From contig CAMTDV010000012.1 in assembly GCA_947069175.1 (NCBI GenBank), positions 38,100,341-38,164,340 of the forward strand: 64,000 nt of DNA. Reading direction: 5' to 3'. Below the pieces are notes generated by a model that worked only from the letters and a program-made list of their open reading frames with translations, was not told the DNA's origin and searched no databases. Origin of the DNA: Scalesia atractyloides (Eukaryota; Streptophyta; Magnoliopsida; Asterales; Asteraceae). The position numbers and the translations under genes are program-made. Shown here piece by piece: positions 12,071-23,683 of this stretch; the first letter of the stretch is position 1; each line of letters opens with the position of its first letter.

Positions 12071-12912
12071 TGTGTTTTCTGTTATCACTAGGAAACAAAT
12101 GAGATTTATATACAGACTAAGTTAAACCGGTTCCGCCAACTGAGAAACGGAAAACGGCAAAGCAATCGTCAAATCGTTTGATTTCTCGCGTATTCACGTT
12201 CATAACCGATGAACCGATGTCTTTAATCAATTTAGAATTGATTGAGCATCAAGTCTCATCATTATCGGCCTTCATAACCGAAAAGCAATCAAATACTGAA
12301 TACTTCAATCCAAGCTCACTCTCGCGACTCAGAAACGTCATAACCATACTCCATTTCATTTTCGTCACATTTTCAGACCATCAGAACGCTTAAATCGGTT
12401 CGCCGGAATATTCTGCAAATCCCGCCGGAAAACCGTATTCATCCTCAAACGGTAATTCTCTCAATATTATTGCAGTTCAACAATTATTAGACTATTTCTA
12501 ACTTAAACCTCTCAATTGAAATCGAATTCAGGCGCTATATTCAACTAATTCCATTGCCGGAACTCCCCTGAAAATTTCTAATTCCGTCTGTGAAACGGTA
12601 AGGGTCTTCAAACACATCGATAACGTTTGTTTATCACTTCAATTCCACATTCGACTAATCAAAATAGTTAATTATCTTGTTCAGTTGAAGAGCATAAAAA
12701 CAGGAACCGACACATCGCCGGAAATCTAAAATTAACCGTTCATCGGTATGTTCACCTCTAATTATCATCTCTGCCTTTTTCATTTAAGATTTAATAATGT
12801 CTGTAAATCGTAAACACAAGGAACGAGATAGTAAATCAGATTGACTGTAATTAGAATGAAGAAGACGAAGCTAACTAAGTTATAAGTATATTTAAAACTA
12901 GTAAAATGAACG

Positions 12913-13330
12913 GGTTAGACACACAGTCCAGCGGTGGACTGTGTGCAAAATACAAACGCACGTCCCGAGTTCGATTCCTGCTATACGCACTCCTTATATA
13001 ATAAAATGCCTTTTTGTTTAAAAACTAAACCGGATAACTCAGTTAGTTGTTAAGTATAATAAAAACCGAGATAATAACCAGGTTAGACACACAGTCCAGC
13101 GGTGGACTGTGTGCAACATAAACCATACGTCGCGCGTTCGAAACCCGTCACTTGCACCGGTCCGTTGAATTAAAATGTTTTTGAAATTAAAAAGAATTTC
13201 GGTTTAAAATGAATAAGTGTATAAATATAATTAAAAACAAGATTATTTCGGGTTAGACACGTAGCTCAGTTGGTAGAGCTGCGTGCACGCGTACGGGAGG
13301 TCTCGGGTTCGAGCCTCACCTAGCGCAAAC
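12913..13330 (+). repeat. three tandem tRNA-like hairpin units
   Basis: Units start with ggttagacac at 12913, 13081 and 13251, 168 and 170 bp apart. In units 1 and 2 the arms cacacagtcca and tggactgtgtg pair perfectly over 11 bp around gcgg. In unit 3 cacgtagctc pairs with gagctgcgtg (one G-U) around a tRNA D-loop-like agttggta. Each hairpin is followed 30-45 nt later by a B-box-like gttcga motif (12970, 13136, 13307). Unit 3 with tagctcagttggtagagc is closest to a real tRNA 5' half. AT-rich spacers separate the units. Confidence 0.65.
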
Positions 13331-16139
13331 CATGCTCCTGACCGAACCGGTCAACAAGTCAACAGGTCAACGGTCAACGCAAAATAAACAATTTTTTTAT
13401 ATTTTTATTTATTTAATTTAATTTAAAAATTAATTAAAAATACTAAAAAATAACATTTTTAAAGATAGAAAATAGCCTTAAACTCACAAAAATATATATA
13501 AAAATTTCATTAAAATCCTTACTAAAATCCACTCATTTAATATATTTTTCCGTTATTATTTAGGTTAGTAATCCTCGTTGTTCCGCTCATCTAATTCGTG
13601 CGCATATCACCATCTCCAATCCAACGCACCCAAGGTGAGTGAATCTTTACAAATTCCCCGATTTTAATCACGTTTTGGGGTGTATCATGTGTCTTGTTAT
13701 ATATATATTATACCTAAACCATTGTGCATGCATCATATCATGAGCTAGTGTATTCAGTTTGTTTCTGTTGTGTAGTTATTGTTGGATGCAAGTTCATTAT
13801 TTTCAGTACATGCAATTTCATAGGCCGCCGCTCCCCATTACATTATGAGCGTTGAGCATGTTCCCCATTTCATTATGAGGTTGAACCTGGCGTGCCCACA
13901 TACGATCGGCTCCGTTTGATTGAGCCTTGATTGCACAGACATTTTCATTTTTAGTACATGCAATACGATCGGCTCCGTTTGATTGAGCCTTGATCGCACA
14001 GTTTCATTTATGTTATTTACAGTATGATGTTGGTATGTTCATGTATGCTGTCATATGTTATTGTATGTTATAGTGTGACTGCTATTTGCCATTGCTTGAT
14101 TATTTACATTTGCTCATCTATGATTATGCACAAATTTTCATTGATAAACTAACAATTAATTTATTAATAAATGTTTATCTAATAAGGTTCACTCGCCAAC
14201 TTATGTTGACCCAAAAACTCCCATTTTTACACATGATACAGGTGAACCAGCAGCAGCTAGGAACACATAGGACTTGGACTAGAAGAATAAAACGATTTAG
14301 AGTTGGGATTGTTATGTTGATTTATTTTCTTTGTATTGAATGAACATGTTTGGATTTTTGGAAATGTAACTTTGACTTTATTAAATATGAAACATATTAG
14401 TAAATGTCATGAGCTTTGGTGATAACCCAATTATGCCCCGACTCTTATTCCGCTGCGGGTCGGGGTGTGACACATGGGGCCATGGTCAACTCCTAGATAT
14501 GTAGAATCTCCCAATGGACCCCACAAAGCTGACCACGGGGCCATACCTAATGTCACACGGGCCTGTGTGTGCATACGAAGACACTGATCATTAAATGAAG
14601 ACAGAGAAAGAAGGGCACGGGGTCGTGCCCCCCGGGCACGAGGCTGTATGAGGAGTCTTCTTTCAGTTTCAAATAAATATGCTTGGATCACTTCCAACTC
14701 ATCCCTTGGCAAACCACTTCTCTACCACTTGTCACCATTCCACCACCACTACAACACCGTAACCCACCACATTCCTCCATTATCCACCTTTAGAGTGTGT
14801 GTAGTAGTTTCGGGATCCAAGATTGATCGTAAGAGTTCTTGTTAATCAAAGGCCATATTTGGAGAATCTCTTACATCACTTGGTGAAGACAATCTTTTAT
14901 GTATTACTTTGATTTCCAAGTTTTGGCTACTTTTTTTTGGGTTGTATTAATGACTTTAAGAAATAGTTTTCTATATTGAATGTGACTTTACTCCATCAGT
15001 TTTTCATGTTTTGTTGATTCACTTATTCGTGTCTTTAAAGTCTATATAAAGCGCGTTAACTATCTGGAAGGGGGTTAGAAGGGTGGTTTGGGTAAAGTTC
15101 TTGCTTCGTTCAGTGTATAGATCCTGCGAGGACTTGATTCAAACTTATTAGGACTTCTCCTTAGGCAGATAGCATCAAATCGGGGGGAGTAAGAACGGCT
15201 TGAATCCCTTATAAATAAACTACTATTAATTTTTTAACCTGGCTTTGCGGGACTGTATCCCAGCTGACTCAGACCAATATGGCTGAAGGTACCTCTAAAA
15301 GAGGCACATGCCACATTTTGCATTAATAACTTACTTGATTATCTTTCAATAATCTAGCCTTACGAGACTGTATCTCTGCTGACTCAAACTAATATGGCTG
15401 AGGGTAGTGTTGCCTCCAAAAGAGGGATATGCCACAATTACTAAGATAATCTCTTAAAAAGCCAAAAGTAATCATCAAAGGATACGTAAAAGCGGAGTCG
15501 GAACCAAGTGATTCTATCTTTTTTATTGTTTTTACTAACATAATATTTTTATTCCTTTTCTATATTTTTAAACTAACTAACATCTTTTCTCAAAATTTTT
15601 GTTAGATTAGACATTGATGATATTCCGGTATTAAAAGATTTTGTGTCCTTGGACGACCTCGGTATCTTACCAACGATGTTTTGTTGCGAACCATTTGCCC
15701 TGACGTATTGTAGAGAGTGATTGTGTTATATAGTGTTTTATAAATTTAAAGCTTAATAAACAAGTAGAAAATGCTAAAAGTATACTAAAATTTATACCAC
15801 GCTCGACACACGTCAGCCACCCACCTATCACCGCCACCCATCGCTGCCGCCACCACCCACCACCACTCATCACCAATTTTATTCCTCCACCTTTTCTTAG
15901 TTACCAAACAACAAACGACCATAATTCATCCATTTTCACATGGTAACCAAACAAGACATGAAATGGTAATGACCCATTCTATTCCCTCATCCATTTCATT
16001 ACTAGTCAATTCCATTGCCTCGCCCATTTCATTACCCCATACCAAACAGACCCTTTAAATTAATTTTATACCGACTAAGATGTAATAACCATAAAAAATG
16101 TGTATATGATTTTAATTATCATACACACTACACTTAGAT

Positions 16140-16665
16140 GGTGTTTATTTTTCCAAAAAAGATCTGCGCAGGTTCTTCTATTTGCGCCGCGCAGACCAGA
16201 CGCAGACATTGCAATCTGCATACTGTTTGTTTTTCCGAAGACGTTTAATTAAAAAACGTCCGCGCGAGCTCTTGTTAGTGTAGACTTGGCCCAACCCCTT
16301 CTAAGATTTTCTAAGGTCTCCAAAGGATTAAACACCACCACCCACCACCGCCACCACCCACCACCGTCCATCACCACACCACCAACACACCATCACCACC
16401 TACCACACGTCCATCCACCACCACCACCACCATCGTCTACCACCACCACCACCAACCACGTCCACCACCACCCACCTTCACGTCACCACCTACCACACCG
16501 TCCGTACACCACCATCAGTTTATTTTAGAAGTCTACATACATTAGAAAAACAACCAACCTTCTTTTTGCAGACTTCAGAAGTTTTGTACATCTCTTCTTC
16601 TATAGATGTTTGTAGACATGGTTGCAAACTATAGATATTTTACTCCTAAAAAACAAACTAACACC
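16140..16665. mobile_element. hAT-like MITE with CACC-rich core
   Basis: The left end ggtgtttatttttccaaaaa and the reverse complement of the right end ggtgttagtttgttttttagg are inverted repeats with a few changes. GGTGTTTGTTTTT-type ends are, from memory, typical of a common plant hAT MITE group. The interior (16330-16515) is a CCACCA-rich low-complexity stretch. A clean 8-bp target duplication was not found. The plus-strand frame over the core is a product of the repeat. Confidence 0.55.
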
Positions 16666-17070
16666 TTATATAACGATATGCTTCGCTCTATTTCTTTTCC
16701 ATATAGCTAAACTTTGGATCCAAAGTTTTTGATCTAATCATATACTTCAACTCCTTATAATATTTAGAATTGAAATTTGCATTCAATCATACACTATCAA
16801 TTAATTACTATGCCTTTTGTCTACCTAATCCAAATTGATAAGGGGCATCAAAATCATATAAGCAGACATAAGTAAATTTGCCTTTCAAAAAAAAAAGAAG
16901 ACATAATTAAATTTGATTATAGGAAATGAAAGATCTATTTTAAATAAAAGGGTATGAGTACCGTAAAGAATTTATCTTTTTAGGTTAAAACTAATTTGGT
17001 AACCGTATAAATTATTATTTTTTTCTCCTCCAAGAGTATAAGCTTTTACGGGTTTTTATAAATCAATCTA
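16666..17070. other. AT-rich spacer, no gene seen
   Basis: No coding frame or RNA gene is visible. Bases 16765-16870 (gaaatttgcattcaatcata, then cactatcaa and ttttgtct) resemble 10460-10560 upstream of the nested elements. Confidence 0.5.
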
Positions 17071-17198
17071 TCTATAGTATTTTTATATTAAAAAATAACT
17101 TTTTTGACATGTGTTACTGTTTTGTCATCTTATTTTTCTATTTGTCTTTTATATTAAATAATAATAATTTTAAACAAAATGTTAAATAAGAGTAAATA

Positions 17199-17305
17199 TT
17201 TGTTTTTATAATAAATAATTATAAAAAAATTAAAATAAGATAAACATTTGTTTTTATAATAAATAATTATAAAAAAATTAAAATAAGATAAACATTTGTT
17301 TTTAT
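17199..17305. repeat. 48-bp AT-rich tandem repeat
   Basis: The unit starting tttgtttttataataaataa recurs at 17199 and 17247 and begins again at 17295, with almost no differences between copies. Confidence 0.8.
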
Positions 17306-17335
17306 TATGGGATCATATTAAATAAAATAAAATAA

Positions 17336-17386
<51 letters not shown>

Positions 17387-17388
17387 TT
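17336..17388. repeat. TAA microsatellite
   Basis: About 16 uninterrupted copies of taa, preceded by three aaaat units. Likely polymorphic; no other function visible. Confidence 0.9.
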
Positions 17389-18423
17389 TAAACAAAAAGT
17401 AAGAGAAGATAAATATGTGTTTTTCTATAAATAATTTTAAACAGGATTTTAGATATTATGAGTAGATATATATACTTTTGATTTCGGTGATTGAAATTAT
17501 GGTAAATTAGGAATCAAAGGTTCCCGTTTGATACATACTTAATAATTGTATTATAGTCTTTTAATTTCACTAGAATAAATAATTATTCTAAGTCGGGCAT
17601 GTGCTTCTATCAAATTGTTAGTGTTTTTAGAGCATCGCTATAATGGTTTGGAAAATGTTCATTTTTAAAGATAAATCTTGACGACTGTTTGAGTTATCAC
17701 ATGACATTATATTTTATTTAACACGTGCAATATACGAGTTTTTTAAGATTTATCTTTTTTATTATTTATTATATAAAATTACATTTATATAACACGTGTA
17801 ATACAAACGATTCTAACCTAGTATATAATAAAAGAAATCAATGTATGACATATGCAGGTCTCTCCTTATTTATCTTGAGGCCACTCTTTTTATACTGATG
17901 TTATATTAAATAAATAAATAAATATTAAATCTTATTTTAATTTGATTTTTGAATATAATCCTTCTATATTCTAATAAAATATTATTCTTAAATTTAAAAT
18001 GTTAATTTAAAATTCTAAAAATAGAATAAATTTTACGAAAAACAAACTTTGTGTTAATATATTATTTATTTATATCCTCGTTATAATAAAACTATATTAT
18101 ATCAATTTTATTACATAATTTATAAATCCAATTATCAAAATTTATATCAATATCTTATCACTCAAATGACTATCAATTTACTTCTTGAACAACATATCAT
18201 CTTTTCAAAAACTATTTCCATAATCACCATATACATCGTGTATTGAGTATAAATTATTATATTAATTTTATTATATAATTTATAAATGAAATTGTCGGAA
18301 CTGATACCAACATTTTATCATTCAAACATCTGCTGATTTGCTTATTGAGTACCGTATTTTCTTTTGAAGAACCATTTCCATAATCACCATATCCGTCGCG
18401 TATTGAGTATATCCATTAATATT

Positions 18424-18731
18424 TTTAAATATATAACTTTTTTTTTATTTTTTGGTATATAAAAATAGATTTATTCAACCCGTGTAATACACGTAGTTTT
18501 TAAAGATATAACTTTTTTTTATTATTTACAATACAAAATTACATTTATTCAACCCGTGATATACATGGTTTTTAAGATATAACTTTTTATTATTTGGTAT
18601 ATACAATTAGATTTATTCAATCCGTCAATAAATAGTATTTTTAAAAGATATAACTTTTTTATTATTTAGTATACAAAATTACATTTATTCAACCTATAAA
18701 ATACACATGGTTTTTAAGATATAACTTTTTT
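18424..18731. repeat. about 70-bp Helitron-end-like tandem array, split by the Copia element
   Basis: The pattern ttattcaacccgtgtaatac, then acg-gtttttaagatataact, recurs at roughly 18470, 18540, 18608 and 18682 and resumes after the 24-kb insert at 42827-42964 with two more copies. Each copy holds a weak hairpin (cccgtg..tacacg). The last ends ggttctaacctag|t, the expected form of a plant Helitron 3' terminus. The outer Copia element landed inside one unit. Confidence 0.6.
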
Positions 18732-19028
18732 TGTTGGGCTTGAAGCTTAAAGGTTTATTCATTTATATTGTTTTTTGGGCTTTTGGGTTACTTTTAGGCA
18801 GTTTGGGCTTCCTAGTGCCAAGTGGGCCTAGGGTTTATATTTGGGCTTTGTCATGTCTATAAATAGAGGGGTTATGGAACTTGTTAAGGGTTAGAAGTTG
18901 ATTACTAAACTTGTATCTGACATCCTCTGGTGTATGCAAGTTATTATATTCAAGTTGTTCTTCATCCTGATCATTATTTCCGCAATTGATTAGGATAGTG
19001 ATACCTTTTGATCCTTTCAGGACTTATA
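18732..19028 (+). repeat. 5' LTR of outer Copia element
   Basis: 297 bp starting TGTTGGGCTTG and ending GACTTATA, matching the 3' LTR at 42515-42826, which ends ACTTACA. The C-to-T change in the final dinucleotide breaks the usual CA end. A TATA box (tataaata) at 18858-18865 marks the likely promoter, with transcription starting some 30 bp later. Confidence 0.85.
18858..18865 (+). promoter_or_regulatory. TATA box in 5' LTR of outer Copia element
   Basis: The tataaata motif is conserved in the 3' LTR at 42642-42649, in the expected place between U3 and R. Confidence 0.6.
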
Positions 19029-19803
19029 ATTGGTATTAGAGCCTGCTGTTCTAATACAGGCTCCGAGTATTGCTGTTTGAAGAAGTTTTTGAAGTTTATT
19101 GCTGCTGTTTGGATCGATTTATGACATTCCGGATCACTGTTCATCGACAAAGGGTACTGTTCCGAAGAACTCGAAGAAGCTTTGCAGATTTCGGATGCGA
19201 CACTGTTCCAGATCCCGAAGAACACGAAGAAGGTCTTCATAATTCGGATTTGATACTGTTCCGGATTCCGAAGAACACGAAGGGGATCGTCTATTCCGGA
19301 TTGATCCCGGACTGTTGCTTTATTCTGGATTGTGATCCGAGTTACTGTTGCTGATTTTGAATTCCTTGAATTCCGGAATTCGGTTACATAAAAGGCGGAG
19401 ACACTATTACGGATTGGTTACTGTTCCGGATTTTTAGAAGATATATCAGGCATTTTGGATTTTATCTTTCCGGATTCTTGATTTCGGATTTCATTTCAGA
19501 GGTGTTCATTCCGGATCTGCTTCTCGGATTTCTATTTCGGATTTCTTCTCGGATTTCGTGTCGGATCTGTCATTTCGGATCTTCAAATCAGATTCTTAAA
19601 TCCGGATTCCTAATTCCGGATTGCTTATTTTGGACATTTCATCCGGGTTGACCATCGTTGACTTCCGGATTGCCATTTCGGAAAAATATTCCGGGTTGAC
19701 CATATTGACTGCAGATTTGACTATTTCGGATTGGGCACTGTTCATCTAAATCACTTAAATTAATTAATCTTTAAATCAAATTTGGTAAATTTTAATTAAT
19801 TTA
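19029..19803 (+). other. PBS and CCGGATT-rich leader of outer Copia element
   Basis: Bases 19031-19043 (tggtattagagcc) match the tRNA-iMet primer site TGGTATCAGAGCC with one change. From about 19120 to 19745 the leader holds some 25-30 occurrences of ttcggat or ccggat in irregular spacing, many as ttccggatt. This is the untranslated leader. A related CCGGAT-rich block recurs near the 3' end (39090-39560). Confidence 0.7.
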
Positions 19804-22800
19804 ATGGCTGTATTCATGACCGCACAGGACCTGACCAATGCCACACTAGCAGCCCTGCAATCGCAAACTTTAGCCCTCCACCAAGAGCTGGATCAGTTGA
19901 TTGGCACTCCCACCAAAGTCCACCAAAGTGCCCTATTTGTTATACGGTGATGAATATTACGAGTGGAAGTTCCGCTTTGAACAGTATTGCAAGGCAAAGG
20001 AACCTGGTGTGTGGAGATGCATCATGAATAGTCCAAGAACTATAGTGTATAGCACAGAACAAGATCCCGAAACAAAAATTCCCAAGCCTATGCACTTATG
20101 GACTCCAGAGGACGTCAAAATCATAGAGGAAGATGAGAAGGCTTCTGCAACACTAACCATGGCTCTAGGACCCGATATTTCTATCGCGGTCAGGAACTGT
20201 AAAAATACTAAAGAGGTTTGGAGTGAGTTGCAAAACCTCTAGGAAGGGAACTCTGACATGAAAGCAAGTAGGGTGAACCAGCTGAACCAGCTGAATCAAC
20301 AATTCAGCTGTTCAATCACATATATGGGGAAACCATCGAGAATCAGATACGCCGCTATGTCAAACTGGTTTCCCAGATGATTTCAGCTGAGATCACCCTC
20401 ACCAACAGCGCCATGAACCGACAGTTGTTGAATTCACTTCCCAAAAGCTGGGATGCAGACGTGGGGATGATCAAGAAGACAAAGAACCTGAACGACATCA
20501 CTCTCACTGAGATGATAGCTACTATCAAATCATGTGAAATTGATAACAAACAAAGGGAGATCAATCATCAGAGTAGTCTGATGGCCGCAGGGATGACAAG
20601 TCAGAACGCAGCGTTAATGTCACAGAATCTCGTCTATAGTCCTCTGCAAGGAACTGCACAAGCACCAGGTGGATCAAATGTGGTGTACAGTCCTGTTGTC
20701 ACACCTCAAAACACTCAGTATGTGTATGGGTATCAATCTCCAAATCCCACGACGGTCTCAGCGGCTCAAGTCCATACACAGTTCCATGCTCAGTATCCTA
20801 ATGTGGTTTTTCAGTCCAGCAACTCCTCAAGCCATGCAACAAGGCTTTATTCCTCAAGCAGGCGCATCTGCCCATGGCTCTGCACAACCCGTGCCCAACT
20901 CTGCTTTTCTCACTAAGGAGAATGAAGAGAAGCTGGCAATTGCTGCATCAATGATCAAGAGCTTGAACGCCTTCCTGGCAGGCGATCTGACCCCTCCATC
21001 TGCTCTGCCAACAGAAGTTGATCAAATCATGGAGGAAGACCTGGATGAGATCGATGTCTCCTGGAACTTAGCAATGGCTGCTTTTCGGTCAACAAATTTC
21101 AGAAAAAATATGAAAGGCAACCTCTGTCCAACCTGAAGACTAGTCTCACAAAGGACAAACTCAGGTGCTACCGATGTCATGAACTAGGCCATTTCGCTAG
21201 GGAATGCAAGAAGCCACCATCAGGGTATGTATCATCCAGGGTCACCGACATACAGAGCAGTGACAGACAGCTGGTTCCCGTCTCTCCTTCCAAGTCAACT
21301 ACGAGTCCATCTGGCAGCTCAGGCGGGAAGTCCACAACACTTGTGGCCCAACAACATGAGGGCTTCAACTGGGCAGATGCTGCAACTCAAATGGAAACCT
21401 TGAATCTATCCAAGAACAGCAACCACTGCATGATGGCGCAGACAACTGAGATACCCGATCTTTCAGAAACGGTAAATCGAATACTTTGTTCTGATAGTTG
21501 TCATTTTAAATTGTCCCAAATGCGCCCACAACTCAACTCTTGTGGCTGAGTATCAACAAGCTGCGTCACAGAACATTACCCTTAAACATAAAAACAAGCT
21601 TCTTATGGAGAAGGTCGAAGCACAGAAACAAGATGTGGCTCAGCTAAAGCTAGACTTGAACCAGCATCAATGTTGGGTCTACGACTACAAGCTAAAATTA
21701 ACTGAAAAGGACGTAGAACTTCAAGAAGCCTTAGCCAAGCTGAATTCTTTGACAGGGAAGCTTCATGAAATGAAATAAATATTAAGAAATTTGAAACTTC
21801 CAGCAAATTAGTCAAGGACTTATGTGACCTCCAGCTTAGTTATCAAAAGAATTTCACTAAGGGTCTTGGGTACAATAGGGCACCTCCACCATATAATGAT
21901 AATTACACTAGAATGCCTGAAACTGAGGAAGAAATCAAAAATGCTAAAAAAATGACGTATGGTAAATCGTTAGATTATTTTCTAAATCATGGACGCCCTA
22001 TTATCCTAAGTTCTCCAAACCCACTGAACTCAAGAAGGATGATGTGTTTGTGGCTTCTACATCACCTCCTAGAGAAACTAGTAATTATCCATCTGAGAGT
22101 ACGGTGAAATTGGAGACTGAAGTACATGAGACAGAACCTTCCACATCCTCTACAACACCTAATGAAAAGGAATCTTCTGATGCTCAAACTAAATTTGTGA
22201 ACAATACTAATGTGTCTAATTCATGTGCAGAAGAGATTTTAGTTGAGAACATCACACAGGATGATGAGGAAGAATGTCTGAATATACATTCAGACAATTC
22301 AACTGATGATTATGCTTTTTATAAACCTGCCTTTGACATTTAAATCACTTCCTTGCTGAACAATTTACATGCTCAAACAGTGTTGGTTGTGTTGAACATT
22401 TAGACAGTTTAAATTCTGATATTGATGTTTTGAATGATGATAATAGCTATGACAATCTGTGTGATGAGAAAATAAATTTAGCTGCAGGATCTACATCAAC
22501 AGATGACTCAGCCTCATCAGCTTCAGCTGAGGATACCGAATGTTCATCTTCAGCTGAGGATGCGAAAGTTCATCTTCAGCAGAGGATATCAAATGTTCAC
22601 CTTCAGAGGCTGTATCTTTTGATGCATTTCATAGGAATGACAGTGTCAATGATAACCAGCCAACTGTTTTTGTCAATGTTGATGGTGACATTATTTTAGA
22701 AGATTTGGGCGACCCAATACAAGGGACTAATTCAGATATGAAAGCAGATGAACAAAAATCTTTTTTGATTCAAATGCAACCTTTAAATCTGATAGTGAAT

Positions 22801-23600
22801 CAAAATCTAAAATTTCTCTAAATTGCGAGGTTCCATCATCATCTGCTAAAATTTCTGAACATGATGTTCTTGTTGAGTCACTCGTGTCCTCTACAGAATC
22901 TGTCTCAAAGTATGATTTGAAGAATAAGCCAAAAAAGAAAAGAACACGTAGATCTGAAAAGAAGAAAACCAAAGAAGCATATTCAAACAATGCAAAGGCA
23001 ACCGCTGAGTCCTCTCGTCAAACTGAGGAACTAACTCAGCAGTCGCAAGTTTCATCTGTTTTGAAACAATCTTCATGATCAAAATCCTGTAATTCAAATA
23101 AAAAATCTAACAAGTGTGCTGATGGTTGTGCGCAGGACACCGCCAAGCCAAAGACTGTGCAACAGTCGTCAGTAAACGCCAGCAAGAAATTGACCGACAA
23201 ATTGCCCAGAATTTCCCAAGCTAAATGGACTGTTTTCTTCCAGAAGAGGCAGACCTGTTTCAACTGTGGATCTCCCAGGCACATTGCTCGAAACTGTCAA
23301 AGGACCTTTACCTCTTTCCATACTTTGTACTCCAGACATCAGAAGGCTATGCCTAATCGCCAATATAAGGCTCGATTTGTGGCTAAGTCTTTTGATCAAG
23401 ATTGGAACTTTGGCAAGAAACAAAATGTTAACCCCTTGAGACCTTCGGTTTCCAAGAATCCCTCTTGCACTCCTAGGAATGTGCAGAGGTCTGATTCGGT
23501 GACCTGGAGGCCTGTGTCAGTGGCCAAAAATCAGTCTACTAACCCCTTATCTAATAAATCAAAAGCATCTCAACCTCATCCTCAACTAACTTGATCTTTC
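19804..23600 (+). pseudogene. gag of outer SIRE-like element, broken
   Basis: The start ATG at 19804 leads into a Copia Gag core (19901-20240, with Y-L-L-Y-G-D-E-Y and W-R-C-I motifs) after a frameshift near 19900. A TAG at 20240 and further shifts follow, and the core resumes at about 20377-20640. A CCHC knuckle is at 21166-21207 (C-x2-C-x4-H-x4-C). Then comes a coiled-coil-like stretch (21542-21775), an acidic Ser/Thr-rich region (21910-22700), a Lys-rich segment (22880-23080) and a second CCHC knuckle at 23256-23297. Gag packages element RNA. At about 1,250 codons it is far longer than an ordinary Copia Gag, as in SIRE relatives. At least six frame changes make it non-functional. Confidence 0.75.
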
Positions 23601-23683
23601 GTGAGGTTACTTATGTTGATGCAAAAGGCAAACCCAGATTTTCTATGGCCTTGGTTCCCGTTTCTAACTAAACCTGTTGAAAT

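Larger units (their letters stand above)
11805..14472 (+). mobile_element. 2.67-kb solo LTR, probably Tekay-type Gypsy
   Basis: The segment starts TGTAACATTTG and ends GGGGTGTGACA (TG...CA) and is flanked by an exact 5-bp repeat, catgg, at 11800-11804 and 14473-14477. No gag or pol frame is present. The 3' end matches the ends of the two other large LTRs in this window (46,782 and 48,450, read on their sense strand), which supports a Tekay-like Gypsy origin. The flanks join as one older LTR. A non-autonomous element without internal sequence is an alternative, but no duplicated ends were seen inside. Confidence 0.75.
11522..15700 (+). mobile_element. Athila-like (Ty3/Gypsy) LTR sequence, split
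   Basis: Two pieces, 11522-11804 and 14478-about 15700, flank a younger insert. The left piece starts tgtactaatgctggaaaaag. The right piece has GC-rich ggggccatgg/cacggggtcgtgcccc text, two copies of a block containing gact-gtatc...gctgactca..aatatggctga (15245-15315 and 15360-15435), then gcggagtcggaaccaagtga and cttggacgacctcggtatct. I know these phrases from Athila-type LTRs of Asteraceae by memory. Outer borders are uncertain. There is no protein domain, so this is a solo LTR or fragment. Confidence 0.55.
11028..16053. mobile_element. interrupted TIR (MITE-like) element with a CACC-rich core
   Basis: The left end (agtatttggtatg, then gaatgaaatg) and the reverse complement of the right end (gtctgtttggtatggg, then taatgaaatggg) are related and inverted. 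Just inside both ends is a core rich in CACC and CCGCC on the plus strand (11225-11460 and 15805-15880). I read this as one DNA element split by the LTR sequence between about 11,522 and 15,700. No clear target duplication was found, so superfamily (hAT or PIF/Harbinger) is open. Two independent elements of one family is the alternative. Confidence 0.45.
17071..17821 (+). mobile_element. candidate short Helitron
   Basis: Begins a|TCTATAGTATTTTTATATT and continues with ttgacatgtg, as many plant Helitron 5' ends do. Ends near aacacgtgtaatac...ttctaacctag|t, the remains of a 3' hairpin followed by CTAG before T. There is no Rep/helicase frame. Borders rest on motif memory only. It contains a 48-bp tandem repeat and a TAA microsatellite. 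Confidence 0.4.

Noticed and set aside
12913..13330. Functional tRNA genes
   Set aside because: A- and B-box motifs are present, but acceptor stems do not pair, spacing differs from tRNA and no proper anticodon arm forms.
16286..16528. 80-codon His/Pro-rich frame as a gene
   Set aside because: Directly encoded by CCACCA repeats within a MITE.
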